DNA from: Parabacteroides sp. PF5-6
GTDB lineage: Bacteria; Bacteroidota; Bacteroidia; Bacteroidales; Tannerellaceae
DNA length: 64,000 nt
Direction: 5' to 3'
NCBI RefSeq assembly: GCF_029504695.1
Contig: NZ_JAQFIN010000002.1
Span: 310,001 to 374,000, forward strand
The notes under the pieces were generated by a model. That model saw only the letters and a program-made list of their open reading frames with translations, ran no database searches and had not been told where the DNA came from. Both the position numbers and the translations under genes were made by a program. This document shows, one piece after another, positions 17,461-26,600 of this stretch. Position 1 is the first letter of the stretch. The number at the start of each line of letters is the position of its first letter.

Positions 17461-18123
17461 TTACCAAAGGATGGGCTCCTGCCCAGTCGCAATCAAATAA
17501 TCATTGGCTTTGCTGAAATGTTTGTTGCCGAAGAATCCGCGATAGGCAGATAATGGGGAAGGATGGGCAGACTTGAGCACCAGGTTGCGCGAAGGATCAA
17601 TAAACGCCCCTTTCTTCTGGGCATACGAACCCCAGAGGATATAAACAATATGATCCCGGCTCTCAGCCAGGCGATGAATAACGGCATCCGTAAAAGCTTC
17701 CCACCCTTTGTTCTGATGCGAGCCTGCCTGGTGGGCACGAACGGTCAGCGTGGCATTCAACAATAAGACACCCTGATCGGCCCAACGGGTCAGATTCCCG
17801 CTTTGGGGCACCGCAACGCCCAGGTCTGCTTGGATCTCCTTGAAGATATTCACCAGAGACGGAGGGAAAGGAGTACCATCCTGCACCGAAAAACAAAGGC
17901 CATGCGCCTGCCCCGGCTCATGATACGGATCCTGCCCGAGGATCACAACCTTTACCCGGTCGAAAGCACAATGCTCGAAGGCATTAAAGATATGTTTTCC
18001 CGGAGGATACACCGTCCCCCGTTGATACTCCTGACGGACAAACTCTGTCAACTGCCCGAAATACGCCTTCTCAAACTCCGGCGCCAACTGCGCTTTCCAA
18101 CTTTGTTCAATCTTAACGTTCAC
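17461..18123 (-). CDS. ung: Uracil-DNA glycosylase
   Basis: Ung removes uracil from DNA as the first step of base-excision repair. The water-activating motif GQDPYHEPGQAHGLCFSV (about 63-80) and the C-terminal HPSPLSAYRGFFGNKHFSK loop with the catalytic His are intact, as is LLLNATLTVR. Length 220 residues is standard. It is transcribed opposite to lptD and downstream of asnA, from which a terminator hairpin separates it. Confidence 0.97.
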   Translation of the reverse strand: MNVKIEQSWKAQLAPEFEKAYFGQLTEFVRQEYQRGTVYPPGKHIFNAFEHCAFDRVKVVILGQDPYHEPGQAHGLCFSVQDGTPFPPSLVNIFKEIQADLGVAVPQSGNLTRWADQGVLLLNATLTVRAHQAGSHQNKGWEAFTDAVIHRLAESRDHIVYILWGSYAQKKGAFIDPSRNLVLKSAHPSPLSAYRGFFGNKHFSKANDYLIATGQEPILW

Positions 18124-18166
18124 GACTATTTAATTGATAATGGATAATTGATAATGACAGGCCCAC

Positions 18167-18196
18167 AAAAAAGCCCTGAAACCACGTTCAGGGCTT
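18167..18196 (-). terminator. Rho-independent terminator of asnA
   Basis: On the minus strand AAGCCCTGAA pairs with TTCAGGGCTT over a six-base loop and is followed by TTTTTT. It lies between the asnA stop and ung. Confidence 0.8.
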
Positions 18197-18219
18197 AAAG
18201 ATAATATCTTCTTTACTAA

Positions 18220-18254
18220 CTTTCAACTTTCAACTTTCAACTTTCAACTTTCAA
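18220..18254. repeat. 7-bp tandem repeat, five copies, abutting the asnA stop
   Basis: Five exact copies of CTTTCAA end directly at the asnA stop codon (18255-18257). Seven-base repeats of this kind often vary in copy number by slippage. Confidence 0.85.
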
Positions 18255-19292
18255 CTAAATAAGCGGCATCCCTGCCTCCAGCGCTTCCTGCCGCATATCA
18301 TCCGGCCAGATACTGGCCTGGATCTCTCCGATATGTCCTTTACGAAGATAGAACATACAAAGGCGGCTCTGACCGATCCCCCCACCGATGCTCAAGGGCA
18401 GTTCATTGTTCAATAAGCGTTGATGGAAAAAGAGCGAAGCCCGTTCTTCGGCACCGCTTAAGCGCAATTGGTGCAATAGCGCTTCCCGGTCTACCCGGAT
18501 ACCCATGGACGACAATTCCAATGAACGGCCCAGGATCTCATCCCAAACCAATAAGTCACCGTTCAAGCCCGGCAATCCGTTCTCGCCCATCGTTGACCAG
18601 TCATCATAGTCAGGAGCGCGACCATCATGTTTTTCTCCATTACTCAGCTTACAACCAATACCGATAATAAACACGGCGCCGTATTCTTTGGCAATCGCAT
18701 CTTCCCGCTCCTTCGGTGTGCTGTCGGGATAGCGTTGAAGCAATTCTTCCGCATGGATAAACGCGATCTGTTGGGGAAGAATAGGTTTGATGCGCGGAAA
18801 CATCTCGTACACCATATATTCGGTCCGCACCATCGCGGCATAGATCCGGCGAACGATCTCCTTGAGGAAAGCAACGTTACGGTCTTCCGCCCGCATCACC
18901 CGTTCCCAGTCCCATTGGTCGACATACAACGAATGCAGGTTGCCCAGTTCCTCGTCCGAACGGATGGCGTTCATATCCGTATAAATACCATAGCCCTCTT
19001 CCACCTGGTAATCGGCCAACGTCAGCCGCTTCCACTTAGCCAGCGAATGTACGATCTCGGCGTTCGCATCGTTCAGGTCTTTGATCGGAAACGTCACAGC
19101 GCGTTCCGTCCCGTTCAAATCATCATTGATACCCAAACCTTTCAATACAAATAAAGGAGCAGTGACCCGTCGCAGGCGCAATTCGGAGGAGAGATTCTGC
19201 TGGAAAAAACTTTTGATCTGCTTAATACCCAATTCAGTCTGACAAAGATTAAGCACTGCTTTATACCCAGCCGGTTTTATTAGATAACTCAT
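18255..19292 (-). CDS. asnA: Aspartate-ammonia ligase
   Basis: AsnA makes asparagine from aspartate, ammonia and ATP. The 345-residue sequence carries the family N-terminus (YKAVLNLCQTELGIKQIK), ATP-site region RRVTAPLFVLKGLGINDDLNG, and the C-terminal SIGGGIGQSRLCMFYLRKGHIGEIQ stretch of this class II synthetase-like fold. Its own -7 box lies 36 bases upstream. It ends directly in a CTTTCAA repeat, followed by a strong terminator. Confidence 0.97.
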   Translation of the reverse strand: MSYLIKPAGYKAVLNLCQTELGIKQIKSFFQQNLSSELRLRRVTAPLFVLKGLGINDDLNGTERAVTFPIKDLNDANAEIVHSLAKWKRLTLADYQVEEGYGIYTDMNAIRSDEELGNLHSLYVDQWDWERVMRAEDRNVAFLKEIVRRIYAAMVRTEYMVYEMFPRIKPILPQQIAFIHAEELLQRYPDSTPKEREDAIAKEYGAVFIIGIGCKLSNGEKHDGRAPDYDDWSTMGENGLPGLNGDLLVWDEILGRSLELSSMGIRVDREALLHQLRLSGAEERASLFFHQRLLNNELPLSIGGGIGQSRLCMFYLRKGHIGEIQASIWPDDMRQEALEAGMPLI

Positions 19293-19327
19293 TCTTATTG
19301 TGTTTTATGCATAACATTTATGAGCGG

Positions 19328-19335
19328 CAAAGATA
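19328..19335 (-). promoter_or_regulatory. -7 box of asnA
   Basis: Read on the minus strand the site is TATCTTTG, 36 bases upstream of the asnA ATG. Confidence 0.6.
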
Positions 19336-19444
19336 GCGATTAAGATCAAAATAGCAAGCAAACAACCTGTTTTAATTCACAAAACGAAAGGTATTCATCC
19401 GAAGTTCCGTGCAAAATATCAAAATCAATAAATCTTTCATACTT

Positions 19445-19476
19445 TTTGCTAAACTGCAAGATAATATGTACTTTTG
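19445..19476 (+). promoter_or_regulatory. Promoter of tRNA-Arg
   Basis: A TTTG -33 box (19445-19448) and a TACTTTTG -7 box (19469-19476) are separated by 20 bases, close to the Bacteroidota consensus, 17 bases before the tRNA. Confidence 0.75.
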
Positions 19477-19493
19477 CGCAGTCTTTCGGACAT

Positions 19494-19565
19494 GCACCCG
19501 TAGTTCAATGGATAGAATATCGGATTCCGGTTCCGACGATGTGGGTTCGATTCCCGCCGGGTGTA
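19494..19565 (+). tRNA. tRNA-Arg (anticodon CCG)
   Basis: The 72-nt sequence folds as a cloverleaf. The acceptor GCACCCG pairs with CGGGTGT (one G-U), the anticodon stem TCGGA/TCCGA encloses loop TTCCGGT with anticodon CCG, and the T-arm is GTGGG/CCCGC around TTCGATT. The 3' CCA is not encoded. A terminator follows at once. Confidence 0.95.
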
Positions 19566-19566
19566 C

Positions 19567-19596
19567 AAAAAAAGCCGCTTAATTAGCGGCTTTTTT
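19567..19596. terminator. Bidirectional terminator after tRNA-Arg and hicB
   Basis: AGCCGCT pairs with AGCGGCT around TAATT, with an A-run before and a T-run after, so it can terminate both the tRNA (plus) and the convergent hicAB operon (minus). Confidence 0.85.
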
Positions 19597-19601
19597 GCGT
19601 T

Positions 19602-20018
19602 TTATAGTTGGATAGATAACAATTCCTCACCCAATTTATGCAAGGCTGTTTCCAATTTTAATGTCTGCTCCGGCCTTGGATTACGCATGCCGGAGGCATA
19701 ATGCCATAATTGTTTTTGGTTTATGCCTGTTATACGCTCTAAACCCGATTTAGAAAAGATACCATTATAAAACTCCAACAAAGATTTCACATCCATCTTA
19801 AAAACCAACGCGTACTCTCCCGACAGTTCTTCAGGCAATTCGTATCCGAACTCCCGACATTCTTCGATGGTAGCCACGATAGCGTCTGCCATATTCCTTT
19901 TGATCTCCTCGAAGGTTGCGCCCGTAGCAATGATACCGTCGACTCCTTGAATATAAGCCGAAAAGTTATTGTCTGCTTTTTCGACAACTACGATCAATGT
20001 TTTACTCTGATTTCCCAT
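19602..20018 (-). CDS. hicB: HicB-type antitoxin with C-terminal HTH
   Basis: The N-terminal region (residues 1-75) is a degraded RNase-H-like HicB fold (TLIVVVEKADNNFSAYIQGVDG). The C-terminal part (about 90-138) is a helix-turn-helix (ITGINQKQLWHYASGMRNPRPEQ) that should bind the operon's promoter. At 138 residues it is a usual HTH-bearing HicB. It lies 59 bases downstream of the toxin gene hicA, in the common toxin-first order, and neutralises and represses it. Confidence 0.88.
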   Translation of the reverse strand: MGNQSKTLIVVVEKADNNFSAYIQGVDGIIATGATFEEIKRNMADAIVATIEECREFGYELPEELSGEYALVFKMDVKSLLEFYNGIFSKSGLERITGINQKQLWHYASGMRNPRPEQTLKLETALHKLGEELLSIQL

Positions 20019-20077
20019 TTTTTACGAATTAACTGATAATAATTGCTGGTCCATCCGTTTCCCTAAGAAAACACGAA

Positions 20078-20269
20078 CTATTTAAGCCCTGCTTCCCGCA
20101 AAATCGAAGCCAGAGTGCCGTCTTTCAAATCGTCATTGAGGTTTCCCGGAATAACAATCGGCCTTCTTGCACCCTCTTTTCCGAATATCCGATGGTCTCC
20201 TCTCATCCTAAGGAAAACCCATCCGTTTCTTTCTAAGAGATCAATGACTTTCTTTACTTTCATGGTCAT
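20078..20269 (-). CDS. hicA: HicA-type mRNA interferase toxin
   Basis: HicA toxins fold like a double-stranded-RNA-binding domain and cut mRNA and tmRNA using one His. This 63-residue protein shows the family core KKVIDLLERNGW, GDHRIF with the catalytic His, and VIPGNLNDDLKDGTLASILREAGL. Its -7 box and a pair of direct repeats lie upstream. The module seems intact. Confidence 0.92.
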   Translation of the reverse strand: MTMKVKKVIDLLERNGWVFLRMRGDHRIFGKEGARRPIVIPGNLNDDLKDGTLASILREAGLK

Positions 20270-20320
20270 AGGCGATCTCTGTTTAAGTTTGGTTATTATT
20301 ATTCTTCCTTGTCAACCTCA

Positions 20321-20377
20321 CAAAGATAACCATTTTTCTATCACAAACAAGCAGAATGATAACTATTTTTCTACCAC
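20321..20377 (-). promoter_or_regulatory. hicA promoter with direct-repeat operator candidate
   Basis: A minus-strand -7 box TATCTTTG lies at 20321-20328. Two nearly identical 20-mers at 20325-20344 and 20358-20377 (18 of 20 identical; core ATTTTTCTA) are spaced 33 bp, three helical turns, covering the -7 and -33 region. This fits binding by the HicB HTH domain. Confidence 0.6.
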
Positions 20378-20462
20378 ACTCAAGGCAATACAACCTTTTC
20401 TTCCGCTTTGCTGTTTTATAAACGAGAGTAATAGCGTATGTAAAAAATTAAATAAAGAAATT

Positions 20463-20933
20463 ATGTTATCAATAATCCGATTTTTATTTCCGAACAAACC
20501 GGATGGTTTGGGATTCTCCTTGTTATTATTTGCTTTTCGTCTATTGTTTGGTGTCTTGTTGATGAGTCATGGCATACAAAAGTGGATGAATTTCTCGGAA
20601 CTTTCCGCTACGTTTCCCGATCCGTTGGGTGTGGGCTCCGCCGTGTCGCTGGGTTTGGCCATATTTGGTGAGGTGGCTTGTTCCATAGCCTTTATCTTTG
20701 GCTTTTTCTATCGCCTGGTCTTGATTCCTATGATCTTTACTATAGCCGTCGCTTTCTTCGTCATACACGGAGCCGATCCTTTCGCGGTAAAAGAACTGGC
20801 GTTTATCTACCTGATCGCATTCGTCATCCTGTATATCGCCGGCCCCGGCAAATTTGCCATCGACCGACTGATCGCCGCTGCCATCGCAAAGAGGCGACAA
20901 GGGAGCTTTCAAGCCAATCTCTTCTTGTTTTAA
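20463..20933 (+). CDS. DoxX family membrane protein
   Basis: A 156-residue protein with four predicted membrane helices and the DoxX pattern FRLLFGVLLMSHGIQKWMNF near the start and LFIY-like helix 3/4 segments (AFIYLIAFVILYIAGPGKFAIDRL). DoxX-type proteins are linked to redox and thiol stress or quinone metabolism; the role here is not established. The ATG at 20463 was chosen because the long upstream extension covers the hicA promoter region. The final codons and the stop lie in the first unit of a tandem repeat array. Confidence 0.85.
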   Translation: MLSIIRFLFPNKPDGLGFSLLLFAFRLLFGVLLMSHGIQKWMNFSELSATFPDPLGVGSAVSLGLAIFGEVACSIAFIFGFFYRLVLIPMIFTIAVAFFVIHGADPFAVKELAFIYLIAFVILYIAGPGKFAIDRLIAAAIAKRRQGSFQANLFLF

Positions 20934-21072
20934 AAAATTCTCCCCTTGTTTTAAAAATTTCCCGCCATGAAACAAAAGTTTCATGGGCATGAAACAAAAG
21001 TTTCTCGGGCATGAAACAAAAGTTTCCCGGGCATGAAACAAAAGTTTCTACCGCATGAAACTTTTGTTGCAG
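20924..21072. repeat. 21/22-bp tandem palindromic array (locus B)
   Basis: Two 21-bp units starting CTTGTTTTAAAAA (20924, 20945) are followed by four 22-bp units starting CATGAAACAAAAGTTTC (20966, 20988, 21010, 21032) and a degenerate fifth (21054). Each 22-bp unit holds the palindrome GAAAC-AAAA-GTTTC. The array includes the DoxX stop codon and fills most of the gap between the convergent DoxX and ROK genes. Confidence 0.88.
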
Positions 21073-21141
21073 ACCAAAAAAATGGTGAAACAAAACCGGA
21101 TTTTTCGGGAAATAGGGGGAGAAGTATCTCACTCCTCCCTT

Positions 21142-21963
21142 TTATAATTCGGAAGCGCCCAATAGTGCTATATTTTCTTTCCGGGAAGTGGAGATATGGA
21201 TGCGTTCCAATGTCTCCGGATAAGGGAAGTCTTTCATGTTTTCGAACATGGCAGAAGAGAAAAAGGGATAGGCATTCGAGATACTTCCGCCCAGGATGAT
21301 AACTTGTGGGTCGTACATGAACAGAATGGCTTTCATCAGATTCCCGATATGGGCACCTATTTGTCGCCACAGTTCCAAGGCGTGAGCCTCCTTCTGCAAT
21401 CCCATCTGGAAGGCTTCTTTTCCGGTCAGGTTATTCTCTTTGGAGAAAAAAGCACTCCCACAATAGTATTCATAATCATGTGCCAGATAGGGCAGACAAC
21501 CGATCTCGCCGGCGCCTGTGTTCTGGCCGTTATACAGTTGCCCGTCAATAATAATACCGGCGCCCACTCCCGTGCCCAAAGCTACACAGACCAGGTCTTT
21601 ATATCCCACACCTTCGCCGAACTTATACTCGCCCAAAGCAAAACAGTTGCAGTCATTGTTTACGGCCACCGGAATACGGAATTCCTCTTCCAGAATCGTT
21701 TTCAACGGGACCTTCACCCAGGAGGGTATATTCGCCACATTATACACAACCCCCTGTTGGGCATCGACCACCGAGGGCACGCCGATCCCGATACTTTCCA
21801 CCTGATCGGTTTTCAACTCCCGGATCATACTGATCAGATGATCCAACACTTCTCTCTCCGGTCGATCGGCACGACAAGGCTCCGATATGCTCCGAATAAT
21901 TTCTCCATTATGAACTATGCCGACACGTACATTTGTGCCACCTAAATCAATTCCTATTTTCAT
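21142..21963 (-). CDS. ROK family sugar kinase
   Basis: ROK kinases phosphorylate monosaccharides at the 6-position. The N-terminal phosphate-1 motif GIDLGGTNVRVGIV, the catalytic Asp in VNNDCNCFALGE and GTGVGAGIIIDG are intact. The usual Cys-rich zinc motif is only partly kept (GEIGCLPYL, later YYCG), so zinc binding may differ. At 273 residues it lies at the 3' end of the locus, 12 bases after the glycosidase. By context it most likely phosphorylates the mannose, glucose or related sugar released by the upstream enzymes; specificity is inferred. Confidence 0.88.
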   Translation of the reverse strand: MKIGIDLGGTNVRVGIVHNGEIIRSISEPCRADRPEREVLDHLISMIRELKTDQVESIGIGVPSVVDAQQGVVYNVANIPSWVKVPLKTILEEEFRIPVAVNNDCNCFALGEYKFGEGVGYKDLVCVALGTGVGAGIIIDGQLYNGQNTGAGEIGCLPYLAHDYEYYCGSAFFSKENNLTGKEAFQMGLQKEAHALELWRQIGAHIGNLMKAILFMYDPQVIILGGSISNAYPFFSSAMFENMKDFPYPETLERIHISTSRKENIALLGASEL

Positions 21964-21975
21964 GTGCGTATGTTA

Positions 21976-23589
21976 TTAGAGCGTATGCGTGCCCGGTTGA
22001 AGCGATACCTTTTTATTCTTCCCTTTTCCCCACTGCAGGGTAAATTCCAGGGACACATTAGTCTCTATTGTAACGGAAGGACTTTCGTCCGCCGAATTTC
22101 TTTTCTTCACTTTCAACGTAATCAAACCTTCCGGGCCGAAAGGATAACGCTCAATCCCATGCGCTTCCAATTGGGTGATGTCCCAGAGCAATGCTTTTTC
22201 AGAGTAATCGGAGCGGACACCCAGAATATATTCGATAAACCCGGCGATAGGGGGTAATCCCGTCCAGCCCACGAAATCCTTACGGGCCATAAATCCGGGT
22301 TCAGTGGCTTCGGGTGCATAATATTCCCAGAACGTTCCGGTTTCTTTATACACTTCGAACACGTTTTTGTAATGATTGGCGGCGATTTCTTTCGCCAGGT
22401 CCGTATATCCTTTCTGATCGAGGCCGGTGATCACCATATAGTTCGTTCCCGGCCAAACGCCACCCTGCCAGTAACGGCCTTTCGGATTGTATTTCGAATT
22501 GTCGGCAGAAAGAGAAGGTACACGGTGCAGGCGATTGAACGTTTCGGGGTTCTTCAATTCACCGACCATCCGGTCTAATTGCTCTTTGGTCAACACATCG
22601 GTGAACAAAGACCAGTAGGCTCCGATCCCTTTTGTCGTGTTCAAGCGGCCATCGGCATACTGATCAAATAAAAATCCTTTCTCCTCATCCCAAAGATTTT
22701 CACGGACATAGGCCGATAACATCTTTATTTCATCTTCAAATTCTTCGATCTCCTGCCAGCGCTCGAGGTAAAAGCCCATTTCCAACAGTAGGTTGGCCAT
22801 AAACAGTTGTTGCAGGTTCGTATCCAGCCACACCATGTGCCCGTGGCTGTAGATCATACTGTATTTGGATTCTACGCGAGGCATATTATCCATACCCGTT
22901 CCCCAGCCGCTCGACCAATAAGTCCCGTTCGGCCAGGTATGGTTCAGCTTCAGCCATTTGTAATAGGCGCAAAGCACCGGGAATACCTTATGCAGGCGTT
23001 CCATATCCCCATATTGCTTGAAATAAGCCATCTCTGCCCAGGGCATCAGGTTTGGACCGGTACTGGTCGGGTCGTAACGTTCGAAACAATCGTATCCGTC
23101 GACCATGATCTCCCGGCAGATAAAGCCGTCGGGATGCTGTTTGGCATAGAAATTATCCAGTGAGTGCTGGAAAGGGAAATAATGATAGCCATAACGGGTG
23201 AACATCATCATAAACGAAGTGTCCCACATAAAGATATTCCCGTTATAAGCCACATCCAGATAAGGAGAAACAAAGCCGGAGCCCTCTTCTACCTGCCGGA
23301 TATTGCCGACGGCGATCTCCCAGGCTTTCCAATACATCTCGATTTCTTTCGCATGCCCGTCCCATATCGGATTGGGGAGAATCTGTTTGGCCTCGGCAAA
23401 ACTTTTAGGTTCCAGATACTTCGGCTTGGTAATCCGGTATTCGTTCTCCGTAACCAAGGGTTCCTTCACATAGGTATTCTTATACGGCAGATTGTACTTG
23501 GGCCGCGTTTCGTCTTCCTGTGCTTTCAGGGCAGAGGTCAACACAAAGCCTATCAGTAGAAGCCATAATAATCGTATTTTCTTCATCAT
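21976..23589 (-). CDS. Exported GH63/MGH1-like alpha-glycosidase
   Basis: A 537-residue exported enzyme (signal ending LKAQ) with an (alpha/alpha)6-barrel signature of the trehalase/GH63 type: YNGNIFMWDTSFM, LDNFYAKQHPDGFICRE, NLMPWAEMAYF, SAYVRENLWDEEKG, RYWQGGVWPGTNYMVI and FWEYYAPEA. These match the mannosylglycerate-hydrolase-like GH63 subgroup, which acts on alpha-linked glucose or mannose. Lying between the multi-phosphatase and the ROK kinase, it probably removes terminal alpha-linked sugars in the periplasm. Precise linkage cannot be told from sequence alone. Confidence 0.8.
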   Translation of the reverse strand: MMKKIRLLWLLLIGFVLTSALKAQEDETRPKYNLPYKNTYVKEPLVTENEYRITKPKYLEPKSFAEAKQILPNPIWDGHAKEIEMYWKAWEIAVGNIRQVEEGSGFVSPYLDVAYNGNIFMWDTSFMMMFTRYGYHYFPFQHSLDNFYAKQHPDGFICREIMVDGYDCFERYDPTSTGPNLMPWAEMAYFKQYGDMERLHKVFPVLCAYYKWLKLNHTWPNGTYWSSGWGTGMDNMPRVESKYSMIYSHGHMVWLDTNLQQLFMANLLLEMGFYLERWQEIEEFEDEIKMLSAYVRENLWDEEKGFLFDQYADGRLNTTKGIGAYWSLFTDVLTKEQLDRMVGELKNPETFNRLHRVPSLSADNSKYNPKGRYWQGGVWPGTNYMVITGLDQKGYTDLAKEIAANHYKNVFEVYKETGTFWEYYAPEATEPGFMARKDFVGWTGLPPIAGFIEYILGVRSDYSEKALLWDITQLEAHGIERYPFGPEGLITLKVKKRNSADESPSVTIETNVSLEFTLQWGKGKNKKVSLQPGTHTL

Positions 23590-23621
23590 CTAATTATTTT
23601 ATTTGGTTTTATCTAAATCTT

Positions 23622-26600
23622 TCACTCTTTCTCCGGGAGGTATAGGAAATAATCCGGCAGGGTCGTCTCGCGGATATCCCGACTGGAAACACCGACTTCC
23701 AGTACCTGCCCCATATAATCCTCGAAATACAAGACTTTCAGTTCATGGAAACCGGCCTCTAAAGCGACCTTCCCGTCTTTCCGGCGGGAGTTATGCGAAC
23801 CGTCATTATCGACAACCACATTCCCGTCGATCAACAACCTCGATCCGTCGTCGGAGAACGTATAAAAGCGGTAAACACCTCTTTCCGGGATCCGGATCCA
23901 GGCACGAAATTCATACCCGAAATGGTCTTCCGCCGGAGCTCCGGTGATAGATATATTCGGCATCGTACCTTCTTTCACCTTTACGCCGGAGCGCATCTGG
24001 TCCGTATGTTTGAATTTCCCTTCATAATAGGTATAGGCTACACCTTGCTTCCGGGGTTCTACCGGTTTTGCCGGGAGATATTCCATATTCTCTTCATCGA
24101 TCGACGACAATCCGGAAGGGAAATAATAAGTCAATTCGGTGCCGGAAGGAGTTCTGATCCAACTATCGAACTTAAATTTATCTTCATAGAGATCGATAAC
24201 CCGGGCGCCTCTTTCAAATTTGCCGTAGGCATCCGCACCGGTTACCCGCCCGAAAGCCAAAGCGACATCCTGCTCGATCCCGATATAGTCATTATCATGA
24301 TCGTGCCCGGTAAAGACACCCATGATATCCTGCCGATCGATCAAAGAGGAAAAGAAGCCGGTATTAATGAGTGGCGAAGCAATCCCCTCTTCTTTATTCC
24401 CTATGGTTGTGTTTTTGCCTACTACATTATAATACTCCAGGATCGGGATATGAAAGAAAGCCAAAGCGGGCAACGGCTTTCCGCCATTGGCACGCGTATA
24501 GTTCAGGCTCTGCCGGCGATACCAGTCGATCTGATCGTAATGGATCCAGTCATAGTGTCCATACTTGCTTGCCGACGGATAATCATTGGAATCCAGGCAA
24601 TAGAGCAAAGCGGCAACCGTCCCTTTTCCTTTTGAATCATAGACCGGCAGGACATAGTTACCACAGCCTTTGATATATTCCGGCCCTTTCTCGCCTACAA
24701 AATGAGGGGAGGCAGCCAGGATCTCATAAATTTCCGCTTTGGTGATAGAGGCTTCGGCATCGTGATTCCCCATCGTAACGGCAAAAGGGATAGCGGCTTC
24801 TTCAAACAGGGCGGCAATGGCTTTCCAGCCTTCGGCTGCCGGCGCATCCGTGACGACATCGCCGGTCAGGATCGCCACATCCGGCTTTTCCGCTTGCAAT
24901 ACCGCCCGGATGGTAGCTGCTGTTTGGGCACAATTGGGCGAGTTATGGCTCCAATGCAAGTCGGTGAACTGCACAATGCGGAACTTCCCGTCATGGAAAG
25001 CCAGTTTTTCTTTGGCACTAACATTCCCCAACTCCACGTTTTCCAATACAGTATGGAAGATCTGCGTATTCGGATAGACGCCTGTAAACTTATTCGCCTG
25101 AGGGCCATAGGCAAAGACCGGCAACATGATGGGTGTATGATCATCCGTCGTGTATTGAACGGTAATCCCTCCGCCATTCTTATCGCCGTCAACAAGGCTC
25201 AGGCCTCCGGTTTCGTGGTCGCCGGTAATAATCACCATTGTCTCTCCATTGCTGTCGGCGAACTTCAAAGCCTCGGCTACCGCCAGGTCAAAACTCAATG
25301 TTTCCAGGATCGATCCGGGCAGGGAATTGGCATGTCCTGCGTAATCGATCTTCGCGCCTTCCACCATCAGGAAAAAGCCTTTATCATTTGTTTCCGACAG
25401 TTTGCGGATGGCTTCGCGCGTTGCATCTGCCAATAGGCCGATAGTCTCTCCGGTAGCCGCATGTTCCATTCGTTCATCCACACAGATCACTTTCCCGGAT
25501 TGGGCGTTCATATCGGCTATAGACGTAGCGATGCGGTAGCCCGCTTTCTTTTGCAGGTCGTCCACCAGATCGATGCCGTCCTGACGCTTGGTCAGTTCAC
25601 GCATGCCGCTGCCACTCAACACGGTTAGCTTTCCATCCAACAGCCAGGCGGTGATTTCATCGGAATGATCCCTTTCGGTCGAATGGCCATAGAAGGCTGC
25701 AGGGGTGGCATCCGCCAGATTGCCCAATGTGACCACGCCGGCAGCATATCCGTTGGCATGGAAAATATCAGTCAGCGACGGATAGACTTCGCCATTGGTG
25801 CCCATACTGATATGCCGGTTCTTGTGTTTATTGCCTGTGGCCAGGGCGCTGCCTGCCGCGGCCGAGTCGGTCGTCCATGCGTCGTCGGCCTGGGTTTGCT
25901 GCAAGCCCACATATTTCAGAAGCGACATCGTCAGCCCCTTATTCACCGCGTCGGCCGCACAGATCTGCGCCAGTCCCATCCCGTCGCCGATCAGGAAAAT
26001 TACATTCCGGACCACCGTATTGTCTCCGTCGTTCCGGTACGTAGGCTGATAGGTCTCAATTCCTTTCGCAAGTTGCAGGTTTTTCGTCCGGAACCCCTCA
26101 AAGCCTGCAGTAGCCTTGTCTAACCGGGTGGCGCGTGCCAGATCGTCTTCGCTCTGATCTGCGGTATTGATGCGGTAAGTCTTCTTTTGGAAATCACGGA
26201 AGTAGGCCGCGCAGGCTTCCGGTGCATCGGTATTGATATAATCGACCCCAATCGTATAAAAGGTATTCCATGCAGTTACTCCGTCCGGCGTTCCCCAGAA
26301 GCGAATGGGTTTCTCCAGGGAATGTACCTTGCGGATCACTTCTGTCACCTGGGCATATTCGGAATCAATGATCGTTCCTTTCCCGTTCCAGTGGGTATAA
26401 TCACGCAGATTCAAGCTGATCATAGCAATCCGCTCCAACTGATCGGCAGTATAACCGGTCTGATCTCCATCGAAAGAAATGATTGCCGGGTATCGATGAA
26501 AGTCTTCCGGCTTCGGACGGTTACCGGAAATGACTACCCGCACGGCCAAAGGGTTGACCGTCGGATCGAATACTTCAGGATATTGCTGTAGCTTTTGAAT

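Noticed and set aside
20924..21072. CRISPR-like appearance of the 22-bp array
   Set aside because: Units are joined directly with no unique spacers, are only 22 bp long and are palindromic; no cas genes are present.
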